This document shows positions 1 through 8,187 of a stretch of 35,854 nucleotides of DNA, in pieces. The stretch is from Candidatus Didemnitutus sp. (GTDB lineage: Bacteria; Verrucomicrobiota; Verrucomicrobiia; Opitutales; Opitutaceae), in the NCBI GenBank assembly GCA_030681265.1, contig JAUXXD010000009.1:1-35854 (forward strand). The letters are read 5' to 3'. Below the pieces are notes generated by a model, which was not told the origin of the DNA, made no database searches, and saw only the letters and a list, made by a program, of their open reading frames with translations. The position numbers were made by a program, and so were the translations under genes. The first letter of the stretch is position 1; the number at the start of each line of letters is the position of its first letter.

Positions 1-45
1 TTCCCGCTTTCATTCCGCGTCGTTCGTGTCTTTCGTGGTGGCAAA

Positions 46-828
46 ATGAAACTCCTCGTCACCAACGACGACGGCATCAACTCGATCTTTTTTCATGAGT
101 TGGTTCACGCGCTCCGCGCGGCCGGTCACGAACTTTACATCGCCGTCCCCGCCACGGAGCAAAGTTGGACCGGCGCGTCCAAGACCCGCTCGCGCCCCGT
201 CAAATGCGCCTCGGTGGACCGTGGCTTCGGTTGCCCCACGTGGATGCTCGACGGCACGCCATCCGACTGCGTCAACATCGCCCTCGCCCACTTGTTGGAG
301 CCTGCCATCAAAGTCGATGGCGTCGTCAGCGGCATCAACGTCGGCTTCAATTGCTCGCTCGGCTTCGTCCTCGCCAGCGGCACCGTCGCCGGCGCGTGGG
401 AAGGCGCGTTGCACGGCTTGCCCGCCGCCGCGTTTTCGCAGGATGTCTCGGAGGAAGTCTACGCGCAAATGAAGGAACAAGGCGAGACACCCGATGTGGA
501 ATTACTCGCTACTCTCCGTGCCTCTGCCGCGCACGCCGCGCAATTCGTGACCGCAACTTTTCCCAACGCCGCGCGCAACACCTTCACGGTGCACAACGTC
601 AATTTCCCGATTCCGTGCCACGCCGACACGGAAACCAAACGCACGGTCCCCGCGCAGGTGCATGCGCCGGGTTTGTTCAGTCCCGCCGCCGATGACGGCT
701 CGCACCGCCTCGTGTGGGGCAACATCATCGATGTCTCACCGCCCGAGCCGCTCACCGACGTCAAGTGCCTCGAACTCGGCTGCATCAGCCACACCGTGCT
801 CGACTACCGCAAACTCGGCCACGGCTGA
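46..828 (+). CDS. surE: 5'/3'-nucleotidase SurE
   Basis: SurE removes phosphate from nucleoside 5'- and 3'-monophosphates using a divalent metal and is cytoplasmic. The 260-residue product is of normal SurE length. It opens with the family N-terminus MKLLVTNDDG; D8 and D9 are the expected metal ligands. EQSWTG (S40) and SGINVG (N98) match the remaining metal-site motifs, and LDGTPSDCVN and SGTVAGAWEGA are further family signatures. The ATG at 46 places the conserved N-terminus at residue 1. No strong Shine-Dalgarno is visible just upstream. The gene converges on add with a 46-bp gap that contains only a weak 5-bp hairpin (843-857). The residues after NDDG (INSIFF) lack the usual APG, a mild divergence. 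Family assignment is confident; substrate preference cannot be read from sequence. Confidence 0.95.
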   Translation: MKLLVTNDDGINSIFFHELVHALRAAGHELYIAVPATEQSWTGASKTRSRPVKCASVDRGFGCPTWMLDGTPSDCVNIALAHLLEPAIKVDGVVSGINVGFNCSLGFVLASGTVAGAWEGALHGLPAAAFSQDVSEEVYAQMKEQGETPDVELLATLRASAAHAAQFVTATFPNAARNTFTVHNVNFPIPCHADTETKRTVPAQVHAPGLFSPAADDGSHRLVWGNIIDVSPPEPLTDVKCLELGCISHTVLDYRKLGHG

Positions 829-874
829 GTCGCGGGGAACTCGCCGCGCATTGCGGCTCAAGGGAAAGCTAATT

Positions 875-1870
875 TCAACGCGCCGCCGCGAGGAGCGCCG
901 CTTTTTCATCGGCGCTGAGGTAGGCGATTTCGAGGGCATTGCGCCGCGCTTGATAAATCTGCGCCGCCGTGAGTCCGGCCGCAGGCGCGGCCACTTCGAG
1001 TTCGTGGCGCAAGTCGATGTTACTGATGCCGGGGTCGTCGGTGTTGATCGTCGCCAACAGTCCACGATCGAGAAATTGCTTCAACGGATGCGACGGATAA
1101 TCCGGCACCGTGTTCGTCTGCAGATTACTCGTGAGACTCACTTCGAGTCCGATGCGATGCGCGGCCAAGTGATCGAGCAACCGGGGATCGTCGATCGCGC
1201 GCACGCCGTGGCCGATGCGCGTCGCGCCGAGTTCGCGCAACGCCGCCCACACACTCGCCGCGCCACCCGCCTCGCCCGCGTGCACCGTGATCGCCCAACC
1301 CGCGTCGCGCCCGCGCTTGAAATGCTCTACAAACAAATCCGCCGGCCAATTCTTCTCATCCCCCGCAAGGTCGAGCGCCGCCAATTTCTCGCGATGCACC
1401 AGCAACGCGTCGAGTTCGCGCGCGCAAGTCTCCGGGCCAAACGTGCGACTGAGAATGCCGATCAAATTTACTTTCACGCCGGTGGCCCGACTGCCTTCGG
1501 CGGCCCCTTCGGCAATCGCCGCCACCACATCGGCCAGGTTGAGCCCGTGCGCTCGCGCCATGAAATACGGGCTGAAGCGCAACTCGAGGTAGGCGATGCC
1601 TTCCTTCTGTGCGTCCTCGATATTCTCCCGGGCGACGCGCCGGCACGCGTGCACATCACCGAGCACACCGACCATCCAGTCCAACTTTGCTAGAAACGCG
1701 ATGAGGTCGGCCTCCGCCCCTTGCACCTGCACGTGGGGCCGCAGTGTCTCAACCGTGTCGCCCGGTAAGCGCACGTGATGCTTCTGCGCCAACTCGAGAA
1801 TGGTCTGGATGCGCACGCTGCCATCCAAGTGTCGGTGCAGATCGATGAGTGGCAGGGGCGGATTAGGCAT
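875..1870 (-). CDS. add: Adenosine deaminase family protein
   Basis: Predicted zinc hydrolase that deaminates adenosine (or a related aminopurine) to inosine in purine salvage. The 331-residue product has the amidohydrolase zinc site: H12 and H14 in LHRHLDGS, H197 in TVHAGEAGG with catalytic E200, H221 in RIGHGVRA and D278 in NTDDPG. The length is normal for bacterial adenosine deaminases. The reading frame stays open up to 2005, but that extension would run into the divergent ABC ATPase gene, and its 45 extra residues look non-coding. The ATG at 1870 puts the zinc motif at residues 11-17, as the family expects. Adenine or another aminopurine as substrate cannot be excluded, because this family includes adenine deaminases and other variants. 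Confidence 0.93.
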   Translation of the reverse strand: MPNPPLPLIDLHRHLDGSVRIQTILELAQKHHVRLPGDTVETLRPHVQVQGAEADLIAFLAKLDWMVGVLGDVHACRRVARENIEDAQKEGIAYLELRFSPYFMARAHGLNLADVVAAIAEGAAEGSRATGVKVNLIGILSRTFGPETCARELDALLVHREKLAALDLAGDEKNWPADLFVEHFKRGRDAGWAITVHAGEAGGAASVWAALRELGATRIGHGVRAIDDPRLLDHLAAHRIGLEVSLTSNLQTNTVPDYPSHPLKQFLDRGLLATINTDDPGISNIDLRHELEVAAPAAGLTAAQIYQARRNALEIAYLSADEKAALLAAAR

Positions 1871-1931
1871 GTCGCGAAGTTGACGGACCGCGCGCTGGGG
1901 CACAACGCCGCGATTGCGTTTCTTCTGGCCC

Positions 1932-1963
1932 TGAATCCCGTCTCCTGAATCCTCTCTCCTGCC
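1932..1963 (+). repeat. Period-14 direct repeat just upstream of the ABC ATPase
   Basis: The unit CCTGAATCC followed by a five-base pyrimidine-rich spacer (CGTCT, then TCTCT) occurs twice and is followed by a third CCTG. The array ends four bases before the ATPase start at 1968 and occupies the position where a ribosome-binding site would be expected. No purine-rich Shine-Dalgarno is visible there. It lies in the 97-bp gap between divergent genes. Confidence 0.6.
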
Positions 1964-1967
1964 GCCC

Positions 1968-2969
1968 ATGATCGAAGTCGAAAATCTCACCCGCGTCTTC
2001 CGCACCTACAAAAAAAAGCCCGGCTTCTGGGGTGGCGTGAAAGGTTTGTTCAAACGCGATTTCGAGGAAACGCGCGCAGCCGATGGCGTCAGCTTCTCGA
2101 TTAAGGAAGGTGAGTTCGTCGGCTTCCTCGGCCCGAACGGCGCAGGCAAGACGACCACGCTGAAGATGCTTTCCGGTTTGATTTATCCGACCAGCGGCAC
2201 CGCACGCGTGGCGGGTTTTGATCCGACGCAGCGCGAAAATGAATACCGCCGCCTCTTCGCCCTCGTGCTCGGACAAAAGAATCAACTCTGGTGGGATTTG
2301 CCCGCGATGGAGTCCTTCTACCTCCTGCGCGCCATCTACGGTCTCGATCCGAAGCAGTGGAAGGAAACGCTCGACGAACTCGTGGCGCTGCTGAACGTCA
2401 GCCACAAACTGAACGTGCAAGTGCGCGAACTCTCTCTCGGCGAGCGCATGAAGATGGAACTGATCGCCGCACTCCTCCACCGCCCGCGCGTGCTCTTCCT
2501 CGACGAACCGACCATCGGCCTCGATGTCATTTCGCAGAAGAACGTCCGTGAATTCCTGCGCGACTACAACCGGCGCAACAAGACAACCATTCTGCTCACG
2601 AGCCATTACATGGCGGACATCTCGCACTTGTGCGACCGCGTCATCGTGATTGATCACGGCAAGAAAATCTACGACGGCGCCCTCGCGCGCATCGCCGGGG
2701 CCGGGGCACGGCAGCGTATTATCAAATTCAAACCGCGCCCCAGCTTGAGTGGTGCGCCCGTTAGTTTTCCCCCCGAATGGCAACCGCTCCACGGCGAGAG
2801 CAAGATTTGCGACGACGGCGAAATTCTCCTCCATGTGCCGAGTGAAAGCGTCACCATCGTCTGCCAGCAAATCCTCGCGCAAGGCGCGGTGGACGACATC
2901 ACGATTCAAGACGTGCCGTTGGAAGATATCATCAGCGAGATTTTCTCGCGCGGCGCGGTGACCGCTTGA
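1968..2969 (+). CDS. ABC transporter ATP-binding protein (COG4586-like), without adjacent permeases
   Basis: Predicted nucleotide-binding subunit of an ABC-2-type exporter. The 333-residue product has Walker A GPNGAGKT (55-62), a Q-loop around GQKNQLWWD (102-110), signature LSLGER (155-160), Walker B VLFLDEPT (175-182) and switch His in LLTSH (213). The N-terminal extension FRTYKKKPGFWGG before the Walker A core and the motif GQKNQLWWDLP are typical of the uncharacterised COG4586 group, which normally sits next to two six-helix permease genes. None is present here: the next gene is convergent and regulatory. The C-terminal 100 residues form an accessory domain. The substrate is unknown. It either works with permeases encoded elsewhere or is a remnant, but its intact motifs argue against decay. 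Confidence 0.9.
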   Translation: MIEVENLTRVFRTYKKKPGFWGGVKGLFKRDFEETRAADGVSFSIKEGEFVGFLGPNGAGKTTTLKMLSGLIYPTSGTARVAGFDPTQRENEYRRLFALVLGQKNQLWWDLPAMESFYLLRAIYGLDPKQWKETLDELVALLNVSHKLNVQVRELSLGERMKMELIAALLHRPRVLFLDEPTIGLDVISQKNVREFLRDYNRRNKTTILLTSHYMADISHLCDRVIVIDHGKKIYDGALARIAGAGARQRIIKFKPRPSLSGAPVSFPPEWQPLHGESKICDDGEILLHVPSESVTIVCQQILAQGAVDDITIQDVPLEDIISEIFSRGAVTA

Positions 2970-2978
2970 GCGTCACCG
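2956..2978. terminator. Hairpin across two convergent stop codons
   Basis: CGGTGA (2956-2961) pairs with TCACCG (2973-2978), and CGC (2963-2965) pairs with GCG (2970-2972), around a TTGA loop with one bulged C. The hairpin covers the stop codons of both convergent genes, whose coding regions are three bases apart. There is no T-run on either side, so bidirectional termination is only a suggestion. Confidence 0.35.
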
Positions 2979-4313
2979 GAGCCGCGAGCGCACGAGTTCC
3001 GTCAGCGCCGCCACATTGAACGGCTTTTCGATTACCAACGCTTCGTCAGGCGGAACACTGTGAGGTGCATTCTGAATTGTTGTGAGAAACGGACGGATAC
3101 CCGGCTGCAGTTGCCGGGCGCGACGCACCCATTCGCGACCATCGGGACCGGAGCGCGATTCCAGTTCAGCGACGAAGCCCTCGAAGAATTCGCCTTGCAG
3201 TAACTCGACCGTGCGCGCCGCGGAAGAACTTTTCTCCACTCGAAAATCGCGGCCGAGCACCATCGCCAAGGTATCGGCTACCGCAGGATTTTCGTCATGC
3301 ACCAAAACGGCCGGCCGCAGCATGTGGTCGAAACTGCCGTGGCGACGCAAGGCCGCGTGCAACAATTCGGAAGGCGTCTTGCCGTCACGCCCCAACTCCG
3401 CATAGCCCAAACGCACCTCCGGCAAATCGGCAAAATAGTGCCGCAGATTGCGCAGGCGGGCGCGCAAGTTCAGCCCGCCCGCCGCCAGCACCACGCCCAC
3501 GCGATGCGCATCGTAGGGTCCGACGAGCTCATGTTCTTGCAAAGCCGTGCGCAAAGCCGGCAAGCGACGCAGCGCACTGTTGCGTGCATCCGCCACTTCG
3601 ATCAGCGCCACGCCACAGCCACGCGCTTCGGCCCGTGCGCGATAGACCTCACGTTGCAGGCCATCCATCAGCTTGGCCTGTTCGCCGGTTAAATCATGCA
3701 ACACGATGACCCACGCGCCGCCGGGTAAATCGGTGATGCGGCGCGCTTCGCCGTAAACGAGCTTCCCGTCGGCGCGCAGATGAAAACTGTCGCCGCCCGC
3801 TTCGAGGTCGGCAAACGGCACCTTCGCCTCGCCCAACCATCGCAGGGCGGATTCGTTGGCGACGATCGGACGGTGATCCAAGCCATACGCCGCGATCCCA
3901 ACCGGTGCTTGGTTGAGCAACAGGCGGAGCAATTCGCGACCGCGGACGGAATCCTGCGCGCGTTGCGCCTGCGTAAGCACCGCACTGAGAAAATCCGCCA
4001 ACCCGGCCAGCAAATGCAAATCCTCCGCGCCGAAGAGCCGGCGGCGACCATCGACGGGGATTTGCAACGTGCCCAACTCGACACCGTCGTTGGTCAACGG
4101 TAGCGCGAGCGCGCCTTGCTGGAACTGATCGGCGGTTTCCACCACGTTGCGATGGAGCGCAATTTTCGCGGTCTCAAACGCGGTGGTGCGTTCTACTGCG
4201 GACTGCAATCCCGCGACGAAGCGATCGAAGTTGTCGAATTGCGCGAAGGCGCGGGCAAACGCACGGAATGCCAGGGGTCCGCTGAGGGAAACAGTATCGG
4301 GGGCGCTGAGCAT
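2973..4313 (-). CDS. GAF-like/PAS/degenerate GGDEF/pseudo-receiver regulatory protein
   Basis: A 446-residue cytoplasmic protein, probably the output or modulator partner of the kinase encoded just upstream. By eye it has a GAF-like region (about 15-120), a PAS-like region (about 125-210, with APVGIAAYGLDHRPIVANESALRW), a GGDEF-fold region (about 215-325) in which the GGDEF motif is replaced by GPYDAH (265-270), and a C-terminal receiver-like domain (about 333-446). The receiver keeps acidic D340/E341, T411/T412 and K430. It has no Asp at the phosphoacceptor position; the nearest acidic residues are E383 and E385 in AELES. The ATG at 4313 shares its A with the TAA of the upstream kinase, which implies translational coupling. 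A 77-residue upstream extension of the frame lies inside the kinase gene and is rejected. There is no DNA-binding domain, so output is probably by protein contact. Confidence 0.8.
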   Translation of the reverse strand: MLSAPDTVSLSGPLAFRAFARAFAQFDNFDRFVAGLQSAVERTTAFETAKIALHRNVVETADQFQQGALALPLTNDGVELGTLQIPVDGRRRLFGAEDLHLLAGLADFLSAVLTQAQRAQDSVRGRELLRLLLNQAPVGIAAYGLDHRPIVANESALRWLGEAKVPFADLEAGGDSFHLRADGKLVYGEARRITDLPGGAWVIVLHDLTGEQAKLMDGLQREVYRARAEARGCGVALIEVADARNSALRRLPALRTALQEHELVGPYDAHRVGVVLAAGGLNLRARLRNLRHYFADLPEVRLGYAELGRDGKTPSELLHAALRRHGSFDHMLRPAVLVHDENPAVADTLAMVLGRDFRVEKSSSAARTVELLQGEFFEGFVAELESRSGPDGREWVRRARQLQPGIRPFLTTIQNAPHSVPPDEALVIEKPFNVAALTELVRSRLR

Positions 4314-6412
4314 TAGGGTTGAACGGGAAGATAGACGCGAAATGTGGTGCCTTGGCCGAGTTGGCTCGTCACTTGAATCTCGCCATGATGGTGCTGCACG
4401 ATGCGCTTCACGATGGCGAGGCCCAAGCCCATGCCGTGTTTTCCGCGGCGTTGACCGGTGGCCTTCGTCGTCGTGAACGGTTCGAAAATGTGCGGCAATA
4501 ATTCCGGATCTACACCGGGTCCATTGTCGGTGACGGCCGCGCACAACTGCGGGCGCGGCACATCCTTCGTGCGAAGCGAAACTTCGAGCGCGAGTTCGCT
4601 GCCCGGCCGTTGATCCATCGCCTGAATCGCATTTTGGGCGAGGTTGAGAAAAACCTGCAGGAGCTGGCTGCTGTTCCCGATTAGGTGAGGGACCTTGGTC
4701 GGCTTGAAAGTCAGCGTCACGCCGCGTCGCTCAGCTTCCGGTCGGATAATCTCCACCACTGTCTGCAGCACTTCCGGCAATTTCACGATGGTCATCGCGA
4801 CCTTATTGCTCTCGGCGAACGCCGCGACGTTTTCCACAATGCTGGCGATTCGCGTGACATCGCGTTGGACCACGGCACCAAATTCCTTGAGCGCTTCCGG
4901 TTCGGGTGTCTGCTCGCGCAAGAGTGCCGCGAAAGTCTGGATCGAGGTGAGTGGATTGCGCAACTCGTGCGCGAGTCCGGCCGCGAGCGTGCCGAGTGCG
5001 ATCAACTTGTCGGTCTGGCTCGCCCGGCGTTCGAGTTGGCGGGCACGCAGCGTGACGGCAATCTGCAAGCAAATCGACTCCAACAAGGTCAACTCCGCCT
5101 CGGTGTAACGCTCATTCTCCGCCCGATGGCCGAGCAACAAGACGCCGGAGAGGAAATCATCACTCGCGATGGGAAAGATGCCATCGAAAGGTATTTTTTC
5201 GCGAAACTCCTCCAGTTGTTCCACGCTTTCCACTGCGAACTCCATCTCCGAGCCGTCAAATAGCACGGGCGATTTGCTATTCTGAAAGACACGCGTCAGC
5301 GCCGAATTAATCGGCAGCTGCGGCGGGCAATGTGACCAGCCCTGCATCGCGCGCAATTGGTAGTCGCGGTCAAATTCCGTGCGCACATAGATCGCCGTCG
5401 CTTGCAAATTGAAGGCGCGGACAATTTCCGGCGCGAGGTGCTCGAAGATTTCCTTCTCGCTGCCAATTGAACCGATGCGCGCCGCCAGTTCCTTGAGTTG
5501 CTTTTGCTGATTGTGGCGGCGCCTTGAATAGGTCTGCGCCAAAATCAGATCGGCAAGTTTGTGTAACTTGGGCACGCCCCAAAAAAAGACCCAACAGACA
5601 ATCAAGCTGCCGAAAAATTGGGTGAATAAATTCGCGTTGCTAAACTGGACATTGAGCAACGAACCCAGCGTCGTCAAACTGAGCAAGTAGCCGACAGACA
5701 GCGTGACACTCAGGCCCAGATACACCGCCGCATGCGCGAAATCATGGGCGACCAAGGGTAATTGATAGCGCGACACCGCGTGCGCCATGATCAGCAGATA
5801 GACAAAGATCAGCAGATTGCCGAACGGGGGCAGCGGCACGTCATACCAAAGCGGAAAATTGGTCGCACCGCCACCGAAGCCGACGATGGTCGCGATTAAA
5901 ATATTCCGCAGTTGGGCGGCGCGCGCCCCAATCGATTGGCGCAGCGTCTCGATCAACAGTCGTCCCGCCTGATAAGTGAGCACCGCAAAAAAGCCGAGGT
6001 AGAACCAGTAAAACGGTCCCGCTTGCGGCCAGAACGGAAATTGCATGGCGGGTTTCACCCCCGTGATCATCAACGGCGTGAAGTTCAGCACCGCCAACAC
6101 CGACGCCATGACATAGCCGCCGCGCACCCAGTGTCGTCGATCCTTGCCGCAGAGATCGACAATGAAATGGAAGAAGGTCACCGGCACGAAGCTGGCGAAG
6201 ACCATCAGCAAACGCGCAAAAAACAACGCGCGCACCGCTTCATCACTCACCTGCCAAAAAAAGTAGGCCGCCGACCACGCGCCGATTGACACCGCAAACA
6301 AACCGAAGCGCAAATTCAGCCCCTCTTGCCGTCCGCGCACCATCACCGCAAAGGAGAGCAAACTGGCCGCCAAAAAATTCAGCAGCGACGAAATGGCGAG
6401 ATACGTGGTCAC
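4313..6412 (-). CDS. Membrane-bound histidine kinase: multi-TM sensor, GAF, HisKA, HATPase
   Basis: A 699-residue sensor kinase. Residues 1-290 hold about eight hydrophobic segments, resembling the 7TM-type kinase sensor domain (for example PPFGNLLIFVYLLIMAHAVSRYQLP-like text at 195-219). A GAF domain spans about 305-455. The phospho-acceptor H-box is AHELRNPLTS with H482, and the ATPase domain has N-box LAQNAIQAMDQ, G1 box TDNGPGVD, F-box IFEPFTTTK and G2 box HGMGLGLAI. The start is GTG at 6412, and GTGA overlaps the stop of the upstream acyltransferase-methyltransferase gene by four bases. The stop overlaps the next start by one base. The three genes are therefore almost certainly cotranscribed and coupled. 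Layout and length also recall PrsK kinases of PEP-CTERM systems, but the partner here is not a PrsR-type AAA+ regulator. The ligand is unknown. Confidence 0.93.
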   Translation of the reverse strand: MTTYLAISSLLNFLAASLLSFAVMVRGRQEGLNLRFGLFAVSIGAWSAAYFFWQVSDEAVRALFFARLLMVFASFVPVTFFHFIVDLCGKDRRHWVRGGYVMASVLAVLNFTPLMITGVKPAMQFPFWPQAGPFYWFYLGFFAVLTYQAGRLLIETLRQSIGARAAQLRNILIATIVGFGGGATNFPLWYDVPLPPFGNLLIFVYLLIMAHAVSRYQLPLVAHDFAHAAVYLGLSVTLSVGYLLSLTTLGSLLNVQFSNANLFTQFFGSLIVCWVFFWGVPKLHKLADLILAQTYSRRRHNQQKQLKELAARIGSIGSEKEIFEHLAPEIVRAFNLQATAIYVRTEFDRDYQLRAMQGWSHCPPQLPINSALTRVFQNSKSPVLFDGSEMEFAVESVEQLEEFREKIPFDGIFPIASDDFLSGVLLLGHRAENERYTEAELTLLESICLQIAVTLRARQLERRASQTDKLIALGTLAAGLAHELRNPLTSIQTFAALLREQTPEPEALKEFGAVVQRDVTRIASIVENVAAFAESNKVAMTIVKLPEVLQTVVEIIRPEAERRGVTLTFKPTKVPHLIGNSSQLLQVFLNLAQNAIQAMDQRPGSELALEVSLRTKDVPRPQLCAAVTDNGPGVDPELLPHIFEPFTTTKATGQRRGKHGMGLGLAIVKRIVQHHHGEIQVTSQLGQGTTFRVYLPVQP

Positions 6413-8106
6413 TTCTGCGCTTTGATTACCACGGCTTGGTTACCCAATGAATGAAAATTCTGGCTCACCGTAAAGCCGGCCTCCGTGGCCAGCGCGGCCA
6501 ATTCGGTATCGGAGAAAAACGCATAATGGCCGACTTCCTCTTTTTGACGGATCTTGCCCGCCGCGCGCAGTAGATTACGCGCTCCTTCCAATTCCTCCGC
6601 GGAAACCTGCTGCGTCATGAAATCACGGTAGATCATCGACATGTCGCAATGCGGTTTCATGCTCGAGGCCACGATCACCGCCCCGGGACGCGCGACGCGG
6701 TGCAACTCCGCCAACAACGCGTGCGGACGGCGCAGGTAGGAAAGCACCAAGCTGCAACAAACGACATCAAACGTGTTGTTCGCGAAGGGCAGATGCGGTG
6801 ACTCCGGTGTGCCGGTAAGATCGTTGAAATCAAAACGCAAATAACCGATGCCGGGCGGACCACCTCGCGCCAACTCATCTTGGTAACGTCCGAGCGCATC
6901 CAAGTGGTGGCCCATCGCGTCGGTCAGTCCGCGATTGGTCAAATCTAGTCCCACGTAAAGGGCCGGCGGAGTCGGGGCGGTGCGCACGCGGCGCTGGCGC
7001 ATGGCCTCGTGCAACATCCAGCGGCCAAACATACCGTTGCCGCAGCCCGCATCGAGCACCATGGCACCGGGGCGAAACGCGCAGAGTCGCCCCACCAACT
7101 CCATGTATTGGCGGTAGTCCTCCGATTTCTCGAGCACGCTGTATTTTTCGAGATAGCCCGACCAAAACACGCCTTCGCTTTCCGTCGGCATTTCGGAACG
7201 GCGCAACCGTTCGCGCTCTACTTTGTTTTGTTGGAGAATGAGCTTTTTTTCCGGCTGTTTGAACTCCACCTGATTGTCGCTCGGCCATTCTTGCTCAGTA
7301 AGACACGCCCACACCACGCGGCGGAAAACCTCCTCGGCCGCACGCGGATTTTCACGCACCTCGTGCATCGCACCCTCGATCGCCACCATGCGCGCCAAGG
7401 GCTGACCGGCCATCGCCTTTGCCACATCTTGGCTATCAACCCACGCATCGTTCATCGCGTAAAAATAAATCAACGGCACGCGCAATGCGGCGATGTCCAC
7501 CACCGAACCGGCAAGGTTGTGCATGTTGGCGTCCACCGCCGTCCCGAGGAAAATCTCGCCATTGATGTCAAAGCCGAGGATGTCGGTCAGCCCCCAGTGG
7601 CGGCCCGCGAGGTAGGTGCCGAAAATGTCCTCCTGGTAAACTTCGCGCAGCGTGTGCTGCATGTTGACGACGCCGACGACACTGATGAGTCGGCTGATAC
7701 GTGAGTCTGTCGCGGCGGCACGAAATGCACAACGAGCCGATAAGCTGTTCGACACCAGCACCGCGTCGTTCGCGTAGCCCTTGGCCGCCAAAAAGTCGTA
7801 GCAACTCACGATATCATCGACCGCGCCGGGCAAACTGAAATCCTGCATGCGCCCTTCGCTCTCTCCGACATGATTCGTCTGGTCGAAACGCAGGACGTTG
7901 AGTCCATTGGCGGCGAGAAAGTAGGCGAGTTGTAAATTGTTTTTTTTGGTCTCGCCGTATTTGGGGGCGACGACCACCCACGGGCGGCCCGCGAGCACTC
8001 CCGCATGGTCAAGACACGCAGCTACGTTCAGCCCGGTGCGACTGGTGAAACTGACGAAATCTGTTCGAATCTGTCCGGTTTGGACATGCGAAGAATCCGC
8101 TATCAT
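6409..8106 (-). CDS. LuxD-like acyltransferase/thioesterase fused to a class I SAM methyltransferase
   Basis: A 565-residue two-domain enzyme. The N-terminal half (about 15-270) is an alpha/beta hydrolase most like LuxD, the acyl-ACP acyltransferase of luminous bacteria. Shared features are NGLNVLRFDQTNHVGESEG (67-85), the nucleophile elbow SNSLSAR with S121, the segment VGVVN (144-148), D220 in MNDAWVD and H248 in EGAMHEV. These coincide with the LuxD Ser/Asp/His triad as I recall it. The C-terminal half (about 315-565) is a class I methyltransferase with motif I VLDAGCGNG (350-358), acidic VGLDLT (385-390) and FDVVCCSLVLSYL. There is no signal peptide. I chose the ATG at 8106 over an in-frame TTG at 8163; neither has a clear ribosome-binding site. 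The stop overlaps the kinase start. Plausibly it releases an acyl chain from a carrier and methylates it. The substrate is inferred, and a general S33-type hydrolase is the alternative. Confidence 0.85.
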   Translation of the reverse strand: MIADSSHVQTGQIRTDFVSFTSRTGLNVAACLDHAGVLAGRPWVVVAPKYGETKKNNLQLAYFLAANGLNVLRFDQTNHVGESEGRMQDFSLPGAVDDIVSCYDFLAAKGYANDAVLVSNSLSARCAFRAAATDSRISRLISVVGVVNMQHTLREVYQEDIFGTYLAGRHWGLTDILGFDINGEIFLGTAVDANMHNLAGSVVDIAALRVPLIYFYAMNDAWVDSQDVAKAMAGQPLARMVAIEGAMHEVRENPRAAEEVFRRVVWACLTEQEWPSDNQVEFKQPEKKLILQQNKVERERLRRSEMPTESEGVFWSGYLEKYSVLEKSEDYRQYMELVGRLCAFRPGAMVLDAGCGNGMFGRWMLHEAMRQRRVRTAPTPPALYVGLDLTNRGLTDAMGHHLDALGRYQDELARGGPPGIGYLRFDFNDLTGTPESPHLPFANNTFDVVCCSLVLSYLRRPHALLAELHRVARPGAVIVASSMKPHCDMSMIYRDFMTQQVSAEELEGARNLLRAAGKIRQKEEVGHYAFFSDTELAALATEAGFTVSQNFHSLGNQAVVIKAQK

Positions 8107-8187
8107 TGGTAGGTTGACCCGCGAGCCCAGTGAGGAGAATTCGCCACGAAATGCAATGAGCAAGTCCCACTTCTAGTGCCATTTCGG

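Noticed and set aside
662-1693. Plus-strand 343-codon frame opposite adenosine deaminase
   Set aside because: Antisense to a gene with an intact zinc site; Arg-rich composition.
1863-2909. Minus-strand 348-codon frame opposite the ABC ATPase
   Set aside because: Fully antisense to a gene with all ABC motifs; no family features.
4313-6412. PrsK kinase of a PEP-CTERM/exosortase control pair
   Set aside because: The membrane-GAF-kinase layout is similar, but the neighbouring partner is not a sigma-54 AAA+ PrsR protein and no exosortase genes are adjacent. Kept only as an alternative.
6409-8106. Bioluminescence (lux) operon
   Set aside because: Only the LuxD-like fold is present. There are no luciferase subunits, acyl-CoA reductase or synthetase genes nearby.
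8107-8163. TTG-initiated 19-residue N-terminal extension of the acyltransferase-methyltransferase
   Set aside because: Rare start codon without a ribosome-binding site, and the extra residues are not needed for the hydrolase fold. The ATG at 8106 is preferred, though not proven.
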